64,000 nucleotides of DNA from Nitrosomonas ureae (GTDB lineage: Bacteria > Pseudomonadota > Gammaproteobacteria > Burkholderiales > Nitrosomonadaceae): NCBI RefSeq assembly GCF_900108305.1, contig NZ_FNUX01000002.1, positions 186,001 to 250,000 on the forward strand. The letters are read 5' to 3'. Position 1 is the stretch's first letter. The number at the start of each line of letters is the position of its first letter. Under the pieces are notes generated by a model, which was not told where the DNA came from, made no database searches, and saw only the letters and a list, made by a program, of their open reading frames with translations. Positions 34,210 to 43,222 of this stretch are shown here, one piece after another. A program made the position numbers and the translations under genes.

Positions 34210-34409
34210 ATGAATGAGCACACCTCTTGCTTGTTGGGATTAATGATCTCCGGGGTGGTTGTTACTTTATGCGCGATATTGCATTAAAAAGCATTGCGTT
34301 TTTTAAGCCGTACAGTTGGCGTGCATGCGCATAAACGCATCGGGGTCCTGATCGTCATGCTCGGTTTGTTGGTGCACACGTATTGAAGGTTTGGCAGATC
34401 TGGTCATGA
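34210..34409 (+). pseudogene. Broken gene resembling a small ion-channel family protein
   Basis: Starting at ATG 34210 the frame reads MNEHTSCLLGLMISGVVVTL...ILH and hits TAA at 34285. It then continues in the same frame as KALRFLSRTVGVHAHKRIGV through LIVMLGLLV and shifts by one base into GAHVLKVWQIWS before a stop at 34407. Joined, this looks like the first transmembrane part of bacterial two-helix potassium-channel-like proteins, from memory of their RxxGVLxVxLGLxxAHxxExW pattern. One stop and one frameshift, plus loss of the pore region, mark it as dead. The remaining 34410-34579 shows nothing clear. Confidence 0.4.
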
Positions 34410-34579
34410 TAACCTGGTCGGAATGATGCTTCAAAGGCCTGAAAATATTTATTATCATCATCTTCTCGTTTATTTCCGGGTCGACTGAACGTATCGAAAT
34501 AACTGCGTGACTTTTTTAGGAAAAAGCGTTGGGCTAAGAATGATATTATTTCACTATAAAATCAACAGCTGGAGAAATC

Positions 34580-35227
34580 ATGCGCCATTCAGAACCTGAA
34601 TCCGGTTTTAATTTCAATTTGATCATGCTCATTGCATTATTAACGGTGTTACTCGTCGTACCTTTTTCCATCAATGCATTGATGCACATGTTATTGGCTA
34701 AGAGGGAATTTAATCCGGTGATTATGAAATTACCGGTCGATAGCGCGGCGATTACGATTCCGTCAACGATCAAACAATATGAAGGTTTTGAAGTGACTCT
34801 GAATTTAGAAACGAAGCATCTTGCCCGATTCTTGAACGAAATTGCAATTGCAGCTTCCGAAGGTACTTCGATACAGGGAATTAGCGGCGTGGTGTCCCCC
34901 AGCATGAAAGCAGAAATTGTCGGAGCAACGTTTGAAATTGATCGGCAAGGACCTCAGGATCCGAATTCGGACTATGGAGGCATGGCAAAATGGCGCTGGT
35001 GGGTAATGCCGGATTCTTCAGGTGACCGGGTATTGGGATTCCAGTTGCACTTATTAGCGCAAAATAGCGCACAGACAAATACCGTAATACTTGACCTCGC
35101 CGAGGCAAAGTTTTCCATTCAGGCAAATCCAATGGAATGGGTTAAACGACATGGAATTTGGGTTGTTTTATTGCTGTCAGTCACGGCAGCAATTATATAT
35201 GGATTACGACGGCGTGGCCGGTGGTAA
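34580..35227 (+). CDS. Double-anchored membrane protein, unknown function
   Basis: A 215-residue protein with an N-terminal membrane helix (about residues 13-36, LIMLIALLTVLLVVPFSINAL) and a C-terminal one (about 190-208, GIWVVLLLSVTAAIIYGL) followed by a basic tail. Between them is a soluble, probably periplasmic domain of about 150 residues rich in beta-strand patterns (EGFEVTLNLETKHLA, LGFQLHLLAQN). CTGGAGAAATC before the ATG supports the start. The layout resembles that of the unidentified protein at 44467, but I see no clear sequence similarity. The family is not recognised. Confidence 0.6.
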   Translation: MRHSEPESGFNFNLIMLIALLTVLLVVPFSINALMHMLLAKREFNPVIMKLPVDSAAITIPSTIKQYEGFEVTLNLETKHLARFLNEIAIAASEGTSIQGISGVVSPSMKAEIVGATFEIDRQGPQDPNSDYGGMAKWRWWVMPDSSGDRVLGFQLHLLAQNSAQTNTVILDLAEAKFSIQANPMEWVKRHGIWVVLLLSVTAAIIYGLRRRGRW

Positions 35228-35288
35228 TAAATGTAATTTCTTATTTAAAACAAAGGTAATTGAAAATTGATATAGTTTTATACTCACT

Positions 35289-35318
35289 CCCTTGAAAAAA
35301 ATTAAATAAACCTTATAT
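35289..35318 (+). promoter_or_regulatory. Candidate sigma-32 heat-shock promoter of hsp20
   Basis: CCCTTGAAA at 35289-35297 and CCTTATAT at 35311-35318 match the heat-shock sigma factor pattern CTTGAAA, 13-14 base spacer, CCCATnT at most positions. It lies about 130 bases upstream of hsp20. Confidence 0.45.
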
Positions 35319-35449
35319 CGACATTGAAAGTGTATTTTCAGTGATTGTAACAACGCTGCTTCAAATGGCTGACAATGTGAAATTAGTTGGGCATTGATAT
35401 TGAGCTTATATGATGTTTTTTTAATTTATATGGAAAGGAGAAATTTATT

Positions 35450-35875
35450 ATGGCTATTACACGTTATGAACCTTGGGGTTTGTTGAGTCAACTGCAAAGA
35501 GAGTTGGAGCGGGGTGTTGCTGAAGGTTCCACCGCAACTGCGGAATGGGCACCCGCTGTGGATATTAAGGAAGAAGCGGGTAAATTTGTCATTCATGCGG
35601 ACATTCCAGGGGTAAAGCCGGAAGAAATTGACATCAGCATGGAAGACGGTGTGCTTACGATTAAAGGCGAAAAGAAATCCGAAAGTAAAACAGAGAAAGA
35701 AGGTTATAAACGTGTGGAACGAACTTACGGTTCATTCTACAGGCGTTTTAGCTTACCGGATACTGCGAATGCCGAAGCAATCTCCGCGTCATCAAAGCAC
35801 GGCGTGCTGGAAGTGGTTATCCCGAAACGTGAAGCAGTGCTGCCGAAAAAAATTAGTGTGTCGACAATCGAGTAA
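35450..35875 (+). CDS. Hsp20 / alpha-crystallin family small heat-shock protein
   Basis: A 141-residue ATP-independent holdase that binds unfolding proteins. The alpha-crystallin domain runs from about residue 35 (EWAPAVDIKEEAGKFVIHAD) through IPGVKPEEIDISMEDGVLTI and SFYRRFSLPDTANAEAISA to the end of the sandwich in GVLEVVIPKR. A shortened C-terminal I-x-V-like motif (KKISVSTIE) follows. AAGGAG lies 10 bases before the ATG. Its own heat-shock-type promoter and strong terminator indicate a single-gene unit. Confidence 0.94.
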   Translation: MAITRYEPWGLLSQLQRELERGVAEGSTATAEWAPAVDIKEEAGKFVIHADIPGVKPEEIDISMEDGVLTIKGEKKSESKTEKEGYKRVERTYGSFYRRFSLPDTANAEAISASSKHGVLEVVIPKREAVLPKKISVSTIE

Positions 35876-35901
35876 TTCGATTTATTTTTAGCAGTCATTG
35901 T

Positions 35902-35931
35902 AAAAATGGAGCCTATGGGCTCCATTTTTTT
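35902..35931 (+). terminator. Intrinsic terminator of hsp20
   Basis: AAAATGGAGCC-TAT-GGGCTCCATTTTTTT forms a GC-rich stem with a 3-base loop followed by a run of T, 26 bases after the hsp20 stop. The A-tract on the other side would also let it work in reverse. Confidence 0.85.
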
Positions 35932-36032
35932 AAGTCATTTTTGCCAAGCCGCTTAAAGCATGACAAAATCACTCCTTTGTTATTTATCGAATAGCAAAAT
36001 CTAAATATCCCCGTAAAAAGTAAACCGTAACG

Positions 36033-37964
36033 ATGCCGCTCATTACACTGGAAGACGCTTGTTTGGCTTTTGGCCATCATGCTTTACTTGATCATGCAAA
36101 CTTGCAACTGGATCCGGGGGAGCGCGTAGGATTAATTGGCAGGAACGGTGGAGGTAAATCAAGTTTGCTACGTGCATTGGCGGGAGAGATCAAACTGGAT
36201 GACGGCAAACTTTGGTGTGCGCCCAATTTAAAGCTGGCTTACGTTTCACAAGAGCCGTTCTTGAATCCCGCCAACACGGTGTATTTGGAAGTTTCAATTG
36301 GTTTAGGCAACATTAGCCAGATCCTGTTGGATTATCATGCTGTTTCGCATGCACTGAGTGAAACGACAGGGGATACCGAAGCATTGCTGATTCGATTGCA
36401 GGATTTGCAAAGTGCCTTGGAAGTGGAAGACGGGTGGAATCTACAAGCAAAAATAGAAGCGGTAATCGATAAGCTGAATCTGCCTGCGGATACTTTGATC
36501 GAGCATCTTTCCGGTGGTTTGAAAAAGCGCGTGGCGTTGGCGCGTGCACTAGTGATATCACCGGATGTACTATTGCTGGATGAACCCACCAATCATTTGG
36601 ATTTTTCTTCGATTGAATGGCTGGAAGGATTATTGCAGGATTTTTCCGGCAGCGTTTTGTTTATTACACATGATCGCCGTTTTCTGGATAATGTGGCAAC
36701 CAGGATTATTGAATTGGATCGCGGAAATCTGGAAAATTTTTCCGGAAAATTCAAGGATTATCAACGTAAGAAAGTGGAAATACTCGAAGTTGAAGCGGTG
36801 CATCAACAAAAGTTCGATAAGATACTGGCGCAGGAAGAAATCTGGATACGAAAAGGCATAGAAGCACGACGCACACGCAATGAAGGCAGAGTACGAAGAT
36901 TGGAAGCGTTACGGCTAGAGCGTGCAGCAAGAAGGGAAAAAGTTGGTAAAGCCAATATCAATGTCGATGTTGGCGAGCGTTCGGGAAAATTGGTTGCTGA
37001 GCTGAAGCTTGTGAATAAAAGTTATGGCGATAAAATAATTATCAAAGATTTTTCTTGCCGAATCATGCGCGGTGACCGGGTGGGATTACTGGGTCCTAAT
37101 GGTGCTGGAAAATCGACCTTATTAAAATTAATTTTAGGTGAATTGCTGCCGGATTCCGGAGAAGTTCAGCAAGGAACCAAGCTGGCAGCTGCTTATTTCG
37201 ATCAAATGCGTGAGCAACTTGATGAAGAAATGGTTCTGACCGATACCATCAGTCAAGGTTCGGATTTTATAGAAATTAACGGTAAACGCAAGCACGTCAT
37301 CAGTTATCTGGAGGATTTTCTATTTCCTCCGGAGCGCGCCCGCTCACCGGTCAAATCACTATCAGGCGGGGAGCGTAACCGATTGTTACTGGCGCGATTA
37401 TTTACGCGCCCGGCCAATGTACTGGTGTTGGATGAACCCACCAATGATCTGGATATCGAAACGCTGGAGTTACTGGAAGCCTTGCTGCAGGAGTATGCGG
37501 GTACGTTGTTTCTGGTCAGTCACGATCGTGAATTTCTTGATAATGTGGTCACACAAGTAATTGCATTCGAAGGAAATGGAAAATTATGTGAATATGTCGG
37601 CGGCTATGAAGATTGGATACGTGCAAAACAATTCGAAGACAGTATCAATCAGCCGAAAATATTATCAAATCAATTGGATACTTCACCGGCTAAAATTTCA
37701 AAATCATCCAGTTCTGTTCGGGCTAAAAAATTAAGCTATCAGGAAGCTCGGGAGCTTGAAGGATTACCTGCTAAAATAGATACCTTGGAGCAGGAACAAG
37801 CGAATATAATTTTACGCTTGAATGAACCAACGACTTATCGCGATTATCCGGACGAAGCGAAAGCATTACAATTGCGCCTTGCTGCGATTGAAAAAGAGCT
37901 GACAGGCTGCTTCGCAAGATGGGAAGAATTGGAATCAAAATCTGCTGCAAATTTTAGTACCTGA
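36033..37964 (+). CDS. uup: ABC-F ATPase Uup
   Basis: A 643-residue soluble tandem ABC ATPase of the ABC-F family, which acts on ribosomes or, for Uup, on DNA transposon excision and ribosome assembly. There are two nucleotide-binding domains: Walker A GRNGGGKSSLLRAL with signature LSGGLKKRVALARAL and Walker B VLLLDEPTNHLDF, then GPNGAGKSTLLKLIL with LSGGERNRLLLARLF and LVLDEPTNDLDI. No membrane segment is present. The linker (about 230-300) is charged and helical, and a C-terminal coiled coil (about 560-640) identifies it as Uup rather than EttA. Confidence 0.93.
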   Translation: MPLITLEDACLAFGHHALLDHANLQLDPGERVGLIGRNGGGKSSLLRALAGEIKLDDGKLWCAPNLKLAYVSQEPFLNPANTVYLEVSIGLGNISQILLDYHAVSHALSETTGDTEALLIRLQDLQSALEVEDGWNLQAKIEAVIDKLNLPADTLIEHLSGGLKKRVALARALVISPDVLLLDEPTNHLDFSSIEWLEGLLQDFSGSVLFITHDRRFLDNVATRIIELDRGNLENFSGKFKDYQRKKVEILEVEAVHQQKFDKILAQEEIWIRKGIEARRTRNEGRVRRLEALRLERAARREKVGKANINVDVGERSGKLVAELKLVNKSYGDKIIIKDFSCRIMRGDRVGLLGPNGAGKSTLLKLILGELLPDSGEVQQGTKLAAAYFDQMREQLDEEMVLTDTISQGSDFIEINGKRKHVISYLEDFLFPPERARSPVKSLSGGERNRLLLARLFTRPANVLVLDEPTNDLDIETLELLEALLQEYAGTLFLVSHDREFLDNVVTQVIAFEGNGKLCEYVGGYEDWIRAKQFEDSINQPKILSNQLDTSPAKISKSSSSVRAKKLSYQEARELEGLPAKIDTLEQEQANIILRLNEPTTYRDYPDEAKALQLRLAAIEKELTGCFARWEELESKSAANFST

Positions 37965-38065
37965 GATCACCATTTCCCTATAAACAACATGGACATACTT
38001 ATACTTTTCATTGACCAAACCGAGCGTATCGTTTAAAGTTCAACTTTTGAGAGAAGGAGGATTAG

Positions 38066-38392
38066 ATGAAACACAAATTGATTATGAATTTATTACTTGC
38101 CATGGGTATGTTCTTGGCATTTACAGGCGTATCTCAAGCAGAAGGGGATGCGGCAGCGGCAAAGGACAAACTTTCAATGTGTGAGGGTTGTCACGGAATT
38201 CCAGGGTATAGAACAGCTTTTCCTAATGCTTATAATGTTCCCAAACTGGGCGGGCAGCATGCGGAATATATCGTTAAAGCATTAGAAGGATACAAAAATG
38301 GCACACGTAGCCATCCGACTATGACCGGCTTGGCTAAAACGTTATCGGAACAGGATTTCAAAGATTTTGCTGCTTATTATTCTAAAAATTAA
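38066..38392 (+). CDS. Class I monohaem cytochrome c, periplasmic
   Basis: A 108-residue exported cytochrome. Signal peptide of about 25 residues (cleavage near SQA/EGDAAAA), then the haem site CEGCH (about 39-43), the GGQHAEYIVKALEGYKNGTR helix and the axial Met in HPTMTGLAKTL, ending with FKDFAAYYSKN. GAGAAGGAGG precedes the ATG. It pairs with a second cytochrome gene 27 bases downstream. The family is the c553/c4-half type; the electron partner is unknown. Confidence 0.88.
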   Translation: MKHKLIMNLLLAMGMFLAFTGVSQAEGDAAAAKDKLSMCEGCHGIPGYRTAFPNAYNVPKLGGQHAEYIVKALEGYKNGTRSHPTMTGLAKTLSEQDFKDFAAYYSKN

Positions 38393-38419
38393 TTAAGTCA
38401 TTTACGCAAGGAACGAATT

Positions 38420-38749
38420 ATGAAGAATTATGTAATCGCTGCAGTAAGTGCAGCGGCCTTGATAATATCCAGTCAATTAATGGCTGCTGATATTGAAGCA
38501 GGTAAAAGCAAAGCGGCTGAAGTATGTGCGGCATGCCATGGTGTGGATGGCAATAGTCCTGCACCGAATTTCCCTAAGATTGGTGGGCAGTATAGAAGCT
38601 ATTTAGTAAAATCGTTGAACGATTACAAATCCGGTGCGCGGAATGATCCTATCATGGCTGGAATGACTGCAAATCTAAGTGCAGCTGATATTGAGAATTT
38701 GGCTTTTTACTATTCAAGCTTGCCGGGCACTTTGAATTCAAACAAATAA
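38420..38749 (+). CDS. Class I monohaem cytochrome c, periplasmic
   Basis: A 109-residue exported cytochrome, paralogous to its neighbour at 38066. Signal peptide to about residue 22 (cleavage LMA/ADIEAGK), haem site CAACH (about 36-40), FPKIGGQYRSYLVKSLNDYK and axial Met in DPIMAGMTANLS. The two proteins resemble the two halves of a dihaem cytochrome c4, so they may work as a pair. CAAGGAACG precedes the ATG and a strong terminator follows. Confidence 0.88.
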   Translation: MKNYVIAAVSAAALIISSQLMAADIEAGKSKAAEVCAACHGVDGNSPAPNFPKIGGQYRSYLVKSLNDYKSGARNDPIMAGMTANLSAADIENLAFYYSSLPGTLNSNK

Positions 38750-38789
38750 AAAAGCAGATTAATAATTTTATTTGTGCTTGAAATAGAAG

Positions 38790-38830
38790 CGGGATAAATA
38801 CCGTAATTTGTTCGGTTTTATCCCGTTTTT
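38790..38830 (+). terminator. Intrinsic terminator after the cytochrome pair
   Basis: CGGGATAAA...TTTATCCCG, with an inner CCG/CGG pair, forms a stable stem followed by TTTTT. It sits 41 bases after the second cytochrome gene and 12 bases before the convergent DUF1841 gene. Confidence 0.8.
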
Positions 38831-38841
38831 AATTGAAACAT

Positions 38842-39270
38842 TCAACCGATTCGTTTATCCAGACAATCGAAATAAATGATTGCATCCGGCGCAGATTGAT
38901 AGCGCTGTGCTTGCCAAATCATTTCTGCGAGGCACTCCATTACCTGATGGGTGGCATCGTGTTCGCTTCCGGTTTTTTCCAGCAGTTGGGTGAATCGTTC
39001 GCAAATGCCAATAGGTTGATTGATAGATAGCTGTTCTTTGATCGCTACATGCATGCTCATGTGCAAAAATGGATTCGTATTACCCATTTCAGGCAAAAAA
39101 TCCTTATCCAAATACTGATCGGGATTATCAAGCAATCCTTGATATTCCTGGTGTTGCAGTATTACTTCCAATGCAATTGTTTCTATCCCGGATAGGACTT
39201 CTTGCTGATGGTATTTACGCCAAGTATCAAAAAATAATTGACGTGCTTGTACTCGAGATGGTTTGAACAT
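38842..39270 (-). CDS. DUF1841 family protein
   Basis: A 142-residue soluble protein with the DUF1841 pattern: MFKPSRVQARQLFFDTWRKY at the start, NPFLHMSMHVAIKEQLSINQP in the middle and MECLAEMIWQAQR near the end. The family is widespread in beta- and gammaproteobacteria and has no known function. It follows nth by 14 bases on the minus strand, at the end of the aat-bpt-pyrD-rnfB-nth block, so it is probably co-transcribed. Confidence 0.85.
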   Translation of the reverse strand: MFKPSRVQARQLFFDTWRKYHQQEVLSGIETIALEVILQHQEYQGLLDNPDQYLDKDFLPEMGNTNPFLHMSMHVAIKEQLSINQPIGICERFTQLLEKTGSEHDATHQVMECLAEMIWQAQRYQSAPDAIIYFDCLDKRIG

Positions 39271-39284
39271 AGGAGCCGTTGAGG

Positions 39285-39917
39285 TTAAATGCTTTTATCC
39301 TTGAATTCACACAGATGATTTATTTTGCATGCTGAACATATTGGTTTTCTCGCTTTACAAACGTATCTGCCGTGAAGAATCAGCCAATGGTGAGCATCCT
39401 GACGAAATTCTTTTGGCACCGCTTTAAGCAATTTTAACTCCACTTCTAAAACATTTTTTCCTGGCGCAAGCCCTGTGCGATTGGCGATCCTGAAAATATG
39501 AGTATCGACAGCGATTGTCGGCTCACCAAAAGCTGTATTCAAGATGACATTGGCGGTCTTTCGTCCGACGCCGGGTAATTGCTCGAGCAGCTCCCGCGTA
39601 CGCGGCACTTCACTCCGATGTTGTTGTATTAACAATTGGCAGGTGGCCAGGATATTTTTTGCTTTGGTTTTATATAATCCAATTCTTTGGACAAACTCAA
39701 CTAAACCAGCTTCTCCTAAAGCAAGAATTTTCTCTGGGGTATCGGCCTTGAGAAATAATTTTCGTGTTGCCAGATTAACGCTTTTGTCTGTAGCCTGAGC
39801 GGAAAGTATTACTGCAATAAGCAATTCAAAAGGTGTGCGATATTCCAGTTCAGTGGTCGGGTTTGGGTTGATAGTTTTCAGGCAAGCAAAAATCTCATGG
39901 CGTTTGGCGGCATTCAT
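39285..39917 (-). CDS. nth: Endonuclease III
   Basis: A 210-residue DNA glycosylase/AP lyase that removes oxidised pyrimidines. The helix-hairpin-helix [14 protein letters not shown] contains the catalytic Lys, and [14 protein letters not shown] contains the catalytic Asp. The C-terminal [4Fe-4S] motif [17 protein letters not shown] has the expected C-x6-C-x2-C-x5-C spacing. Its start overlaps the end of rnfB by 4 bases, a pairing common in proteobacteria. Confidence 0.97.
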   Translation of the reverse strand: MNAAKRHEIFACLKTINPNPTTELEYRTPFELLIAVILSAQATDKSVNLATRKLFLKADTPEKILALGEAGLVEFVQRIGLYKTKAKNILATCQLLIQQHRSEVPRTRELLEQLPGVGRKTANVILNTAFGEPTIAVDTHIFRIANRTGLAPGKNVLEVELKLLKAVPKEFRQDAHHWLILHGRYVCKARKPICSACKINHLCEFKDKSI

Positions 39918-40597
39918 TTGTTTTTTATGAAATCTGGTTTGTTTTCTGTCCGGGCGCGTATTGCAGCTGCACGCTTGAGCGCGGCTGAAATAATCGCTTG
40001 TTTGCGAACTTCAGAGCTTGTCTGAGCTTGTGGTGGCTGGATAAGTTCTTGGGTGCGCGCCTTGTGATCAGCTTGCCTCTCATGTGCAATTCGTTGCTGG
40101 CGAAATTGGTAGCGCAAGCGCGCTTTGTCCGCAGCTTGTTTTTTTACGGCATCTACGGATGAGTTGGCCAGATCCGCTGCTTTTTTATCAACCGGAATCA
40201 TGCTGATGCAATCCATCGGGCACGGTGTAACACACAAATCGCAACCCGTGCATTCATCTGCGATCACTGTATGCATTTGCTTGGCGGCACCGATAATCGC
40301 ATCGACAGGACAAGACTGGATACAGAATGTGCAGCCAATACACAAATTTTCATCTATCCAGGCAACAACTTGAAGGGATCCTGGAAAGCCGTGCATGGTA
40401 TTGAGGGGTTTAGTTGGAATACCCAATAACTCAGCAATTTTTTGAATACCTTGCTGTCCTCCCGGAGGACATTGGTTGATATCTGCGCCGCCTTCTACGA
40501 TAGCTTCTGCATAGGGTCTGCAGCCAGCAAAACCGCATTTTTTGCATTGGGTTTGCGGCAAGATTGCATCTATCTTTTCTATCAGCAATTGGTTCAT
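39914..40597 (-). CDS. rnfB: RnfB/RsxB-like ferredoxin protein
   Basis: A 227-residue iron-sulfur protein. The N-terminal cluster motif [16 protein letters not shown]...CPPGG is that of RnfB, followed by two ferredoxin motifs, [16 protein letters not shown] and [16 protein letters not shown]. The usual RnfB N-terminal membrane helix is missing and the tail is long, basic and Gln/Ala-rich (about 160-227). This short stand-alone form next to nth is typical of betaproteobacteria; no other rnf genes are in the window. It overlaps both pyrD and nth by 4 bases. Confidence 0.88.
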   Translation of the reverse strand: MNQLLIEKIDAILPQTQCKKCGFAGCRPYAEAIVEGGADINQCPPGGQQGIQKIAELLGIPTKPLNTMHGFPGSLQVVAWIDENLCIGCTFCIQSCPVDAIIGAAKQMHTVIADECTGCDLCVTPCPMDCISMIPVDKKAADLANSSVDAVKKQAADKARLRYQFRQQRIAHERQADHKARTQELIQPPQAQTSSEVRKQAIISAALKRAAAIRARTENKPDFIKNK

Positions 40598-41631
40598 TGT
40601 TGTAAATGGTTATGTTTTGAATCAGCACAAATCAGTTGGGCAATTTCTTTAATCAAGCTGGGGCCATGGTAAATTAAGCCGGTATATAGCTGGATCAGGC
40701 TGGCTCCGGAGTTTAATTTGTCTTGTGCATCATCGGGCGATAAGATGCCGCCAACCCCGATGATTGGAATAGCGCCTTGCAGAAAATGATGCAATTGCTG
40801 GATTACTGCTGTAGCGCTTTGAGTTAATGGAGCGCCACTGAGCCCTCCGCTTTCTTGCGCGAGTTTCAGATGTTCAATGCCCATTCGTGAAATTGTCGTA
40901 TTGGTAGCAATCACTCCATCTATGCGATGCTTCAGCAGTAGCGCAGCAATCGATTCGATTTGCTTTTCATCAAGATCGGGCGCTATTTTTACCGCCATTG
41001 GTACATATTTTCCATGAATTTGCACTAATTTCGCTTGTTCGGACTTTAATCCGCCCAACAACTGATCAAGAGCATCGGCAGCTTGTAATTGCCGTAAATC
41101 TTTTGTATTGGGTGATGAAATATTGATTGTCACGTAACTGGCGTGACAATAAACTTTCTGCAACCCGATCAAATAGTCATCGATCGCTTTTTCTAGCGGT
41201 GTGGAAAAATTCTTGCCAATATTAATGCCCAATATGCCTTGGTAATTCGAACGTTGGATATTTTCAACCAGCTGCTCGACACCATGATTATTAAAACCCA
41301 TGCGATTGATGATTGCGTTTGCCTCGGGCACACGGAAAATGCGCGGTGTTGGGTTGCCTGGCTGAGGTTTTGGCGTGACCGTGCCAATTTCAATGAAACC
41401 GAATCCCATTGCGGCAAGCGCGTCCAGATGCTCGCCGTTCTTATCCAAGCCGGCGGCCAATCCGACAGGGTTAGGGAATGTAAGTCCCATTACGCTTCTC
41501 GGTCGACAGGAAATAGAAACACGCTTCAGCAAACCCAGCCGACTGACTTGCTCAATTACCCTGAACGTGATTCTGTGAGCGGATTCCGGATCCAGCTTAA
41601 AAAGCAGCGGACGAAGCAGAGTATAGAACAT
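40594..41631 (-). CDS. pyrD: Dihydroorotate dehydrogenase (quinone), class 2
   Basis: A 345-residue membrane-associated flavoenzyme of pyrimidine synthesis. The frame is open to 41709, but the ATG at 41631 ([20 protein letters not shown]) aligns with the family start. Conserved parts are [20 protein letters not shown] (FMN site), [47 protein letters not shown] with the catalytic Ser, and [12 protein letters not shown]. The amphipathic N-terminal helices bind quinone. Confidence 0.95.
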   Translation of the reverse strand: MFYTLLRPLLFKLDPESAHRITFRVIEQVSRLGLLKRVSISCRPRSVMGLTFPNPVGLAAGLDKNGEHLDALAAMGFGFIEIGTVTPKPQPGNPTPRIFRVPEANAIINRMGFNNHGVEQLVENIQRSNYQGILGINIGKNFSTPLEKAIDDYLIGLQKVYCHASYVTINISSPNTKDLRQLQAADALDQLLGGLKSEQAKLVQIHGKYVPMAVKIAPDLDEKQIESIAALLLKHRIDGVIATNTTISRMGIEHLKLAQESGGLSGAPLTQSATAVIQQLHHFLQGAIPIIGVGGILSPDDAQDKLNSGASLIQLYTGLIYHGPSLIKEIAQLICADSKHNHLQQ

Positions 41632-41672
41632 GCAGAATTTTATCCCGAAGCAATGACCGATTTGAATGAATT

Positions 41673-42380
41673 TTAAGAAATATTGCCGCTGCCCGGCAAT
41701 TGCCAGCAACCATTAATCAAAATTTCGAGTGGTTGAAAATTGGCTTTATAACGCATTTTCTGATTTTCTTTGATCCAATAACCGAGATAAAGATAATCCA
41801 GGCCCCATTGCCGGCATTGTTCAATCTGCCATAGGATATTGTAAGTACCAAAACTTGCGTGAGCGATATCTGCATCAAAAAAGGTATATACCGATGAAAT
41901 ACCATCAGGGAGAATGTCAATAATACTGATCATGCGTAACCGATCGGCTTCATGGAACTCTACCAATTTGGAATTCACGTAGCTTTGCAATAAGAAATTG
42001 TGATATTGCTCACGACAATCATTATCCATGCCGCCACCCAAGTGGCGCTTGGATTGATAACGCTGATAAAGTGCATAGTGTTCCGGTTTGTAGTGCAATG
42101 GATGCTGCGTGGCTATTAAATGCCGATGCAGTTTCCAGGCGCGTCGTTGAGCACGTTTGGAAGTAAAAGTTTTGACATTAACGCGCACTGATTGACAAGC
42201 CTGGCAATGCTCACAACAAGGACGATAGATATAATGTCCGCTGCGACGAAAGCCCGCCTGAACTAACTTCCCATAGGTTCTCGTATCAATCAGATGTTCT
42301 GGGGTTGCGATTTCTGAGCATGCCAATCTATCAGGCAAATAGCTGCAGGAATAAGGGTTAGTGGTATGAAATTTAGGCAC
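41673..42380 (-). CDS. bpt: Aspartate/glutamate leucyltransferase (Bpt)
   Basis: A 235-residue aminoacyl-tRNA-protein transferase of the arginyltransferase fold, which adds Leu to N-terminal Asp or Glu to mark proteins for ClpS/ClpAP degradation. It starts with GTG at 42380, 9 bases after aat. Conserved parts are [16 protein letters not shown], the Cys-rich [19 protein letters not shown], and [20 protein letters not shown] with [12 protein letters not shown]. The adjacent aat supplies the complementary N-end-rule transferase. Confidence 0.93.
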   Translation of the reverse strand: MPKFHTTNPYSCSYLPDRLACSEIATPEHLIDTRTYGKLVQAGFRRSGHYIYRPCCEHCQACQSVRVNVKTFTSKRAQRRAWKLHRHLIATQHPLHYKPEHYALYQRYQSKRHLGGGMDNDCREQYHNFLLQSYVNSKLVEFHEADRLRMISIIDILPDGISSVYTFFDADIAHASFGTYNILWQIEQCRQWGLDYLYLGYWIKENQKMRYKANFQPLEILINGCWQLPGSGNIS

Positions 42381-42389
42381 GGATAAGCT

Positions 42390-43091
42390 CTATTCAATCA
42401 AAGTGCGTTCAAAGTTCCATTTGTTGCCGGATTCGAATTCAGTCGTAATTAGACAGTCCAATTTTTGACTAAATTCTGCTCTGGAAATTTCTTGTGCGCC
42501 CAAGGATGCCAGATGATGGGTTTTAACCTGGCAATCTATCAGGCCAAACTGCCAGGATTGTAACTGTTTTACCAGATGAACCAGGGCAATTTTTGACGCA
42601 TCTTGAACCCGCGAAAACATCGATTCACCAAAAAATACCTTACCCAAGGCGACGCCATACAGTCCCCCGGCAAGCTCATTATCGATCCAGGTTTCCACGC
42701 AATGTGCCAATCCCATTTCATGGAGTGCGGTATAAGCGGCGATCATTTGTGGGTGTATCCAGGTACCTGACTGGCCTTCGCGCGGTGCTGCACAAGCTAG
42801 CATAACCTGAGTGAAGTTGCAGTCAGTGCAAATTTTATAGTTGGCTTTCTTAACAGTCTTGCGTAGTGAGCGAGAGATTTTCAATTGGTGTGGAAACAGC
42901 ACCATGCGCGGATCCGGACTCCACCAAAGAATCGGCTGATCTTCATTAAACCAGGGGAAAATGCCCTTGCTATAAGCCTCAAGCAAGCGATGCGAAGTAA
43001 GATCCCCGCCAATAGCCAGCAACCCATTGGGCTCGCTCAACGCATTTTCCACCGGTGGAAATGATGCAAAAGTTCTCATACTGGAATTCAT
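42390..43091 (-). CDS. aat: Leucyl/phenylalanyl-tRNA-protein transferase
   Basis: A transferase that adds Leu or Phe to N-terminal Lys or Arg, feeding proteins to ClpS/ClpAP. Signatures are [57 protein letters not shown]-like [19 protein letters not shown] and [21 protein letters not shown] place the start at the ATG 43091 (GAG 6 bases upstream); the frame is also open to a GTG at 43112. Length 233, as usual. It heads the aat-bpt-pyrD-rnfB-nth-DUF1841 unit. Confidence 0.95.
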   Translation of the reverse strand: MNSSMRTFASFPPVENALSEPNGLLAIGGDLTSHRLLEAYSKGIFPWFNEDQPILWWSPDPRMVLFPHQLKISRSLRKTVKKANYKICTDCNFTQVMLACAAPREGQSGTWIHPQMIAAYTALHEMGLAHCVETWIDNELAGGLYGVALGKVFFGESMFSRVQDASKIALVHLVKQLQSWQFGLIDCQVKTHHLASLGAQEISRAEFSQKLDCLITTEFESGNKWNFERTLIE

Positions 43092-43222
43092 TAAATTCTC
43101 AAAACGAAGCACTGATTACTACTATCTTGATGTGGATCAAAGTTGCTGCAAATTTTTTTTTATATGCTATTGCAATTAATTATTCACCGCATCCAAAAAC
43201 TAAACTTATAAAGGAGAATTAT

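Noticed and set aside
41632..41709. Upstream extension of pyrD
   Set aside because: It overlaps the end of bpt and lies outside the homologous region; the ATG at 41631 matches the family start.
43055..43222. Upstream extension of the outer-membrane protein frame
   Set aside because: It overlaps aat on the other strand, while AAGGAG and a signal peptide clearly mark the start at 43223.
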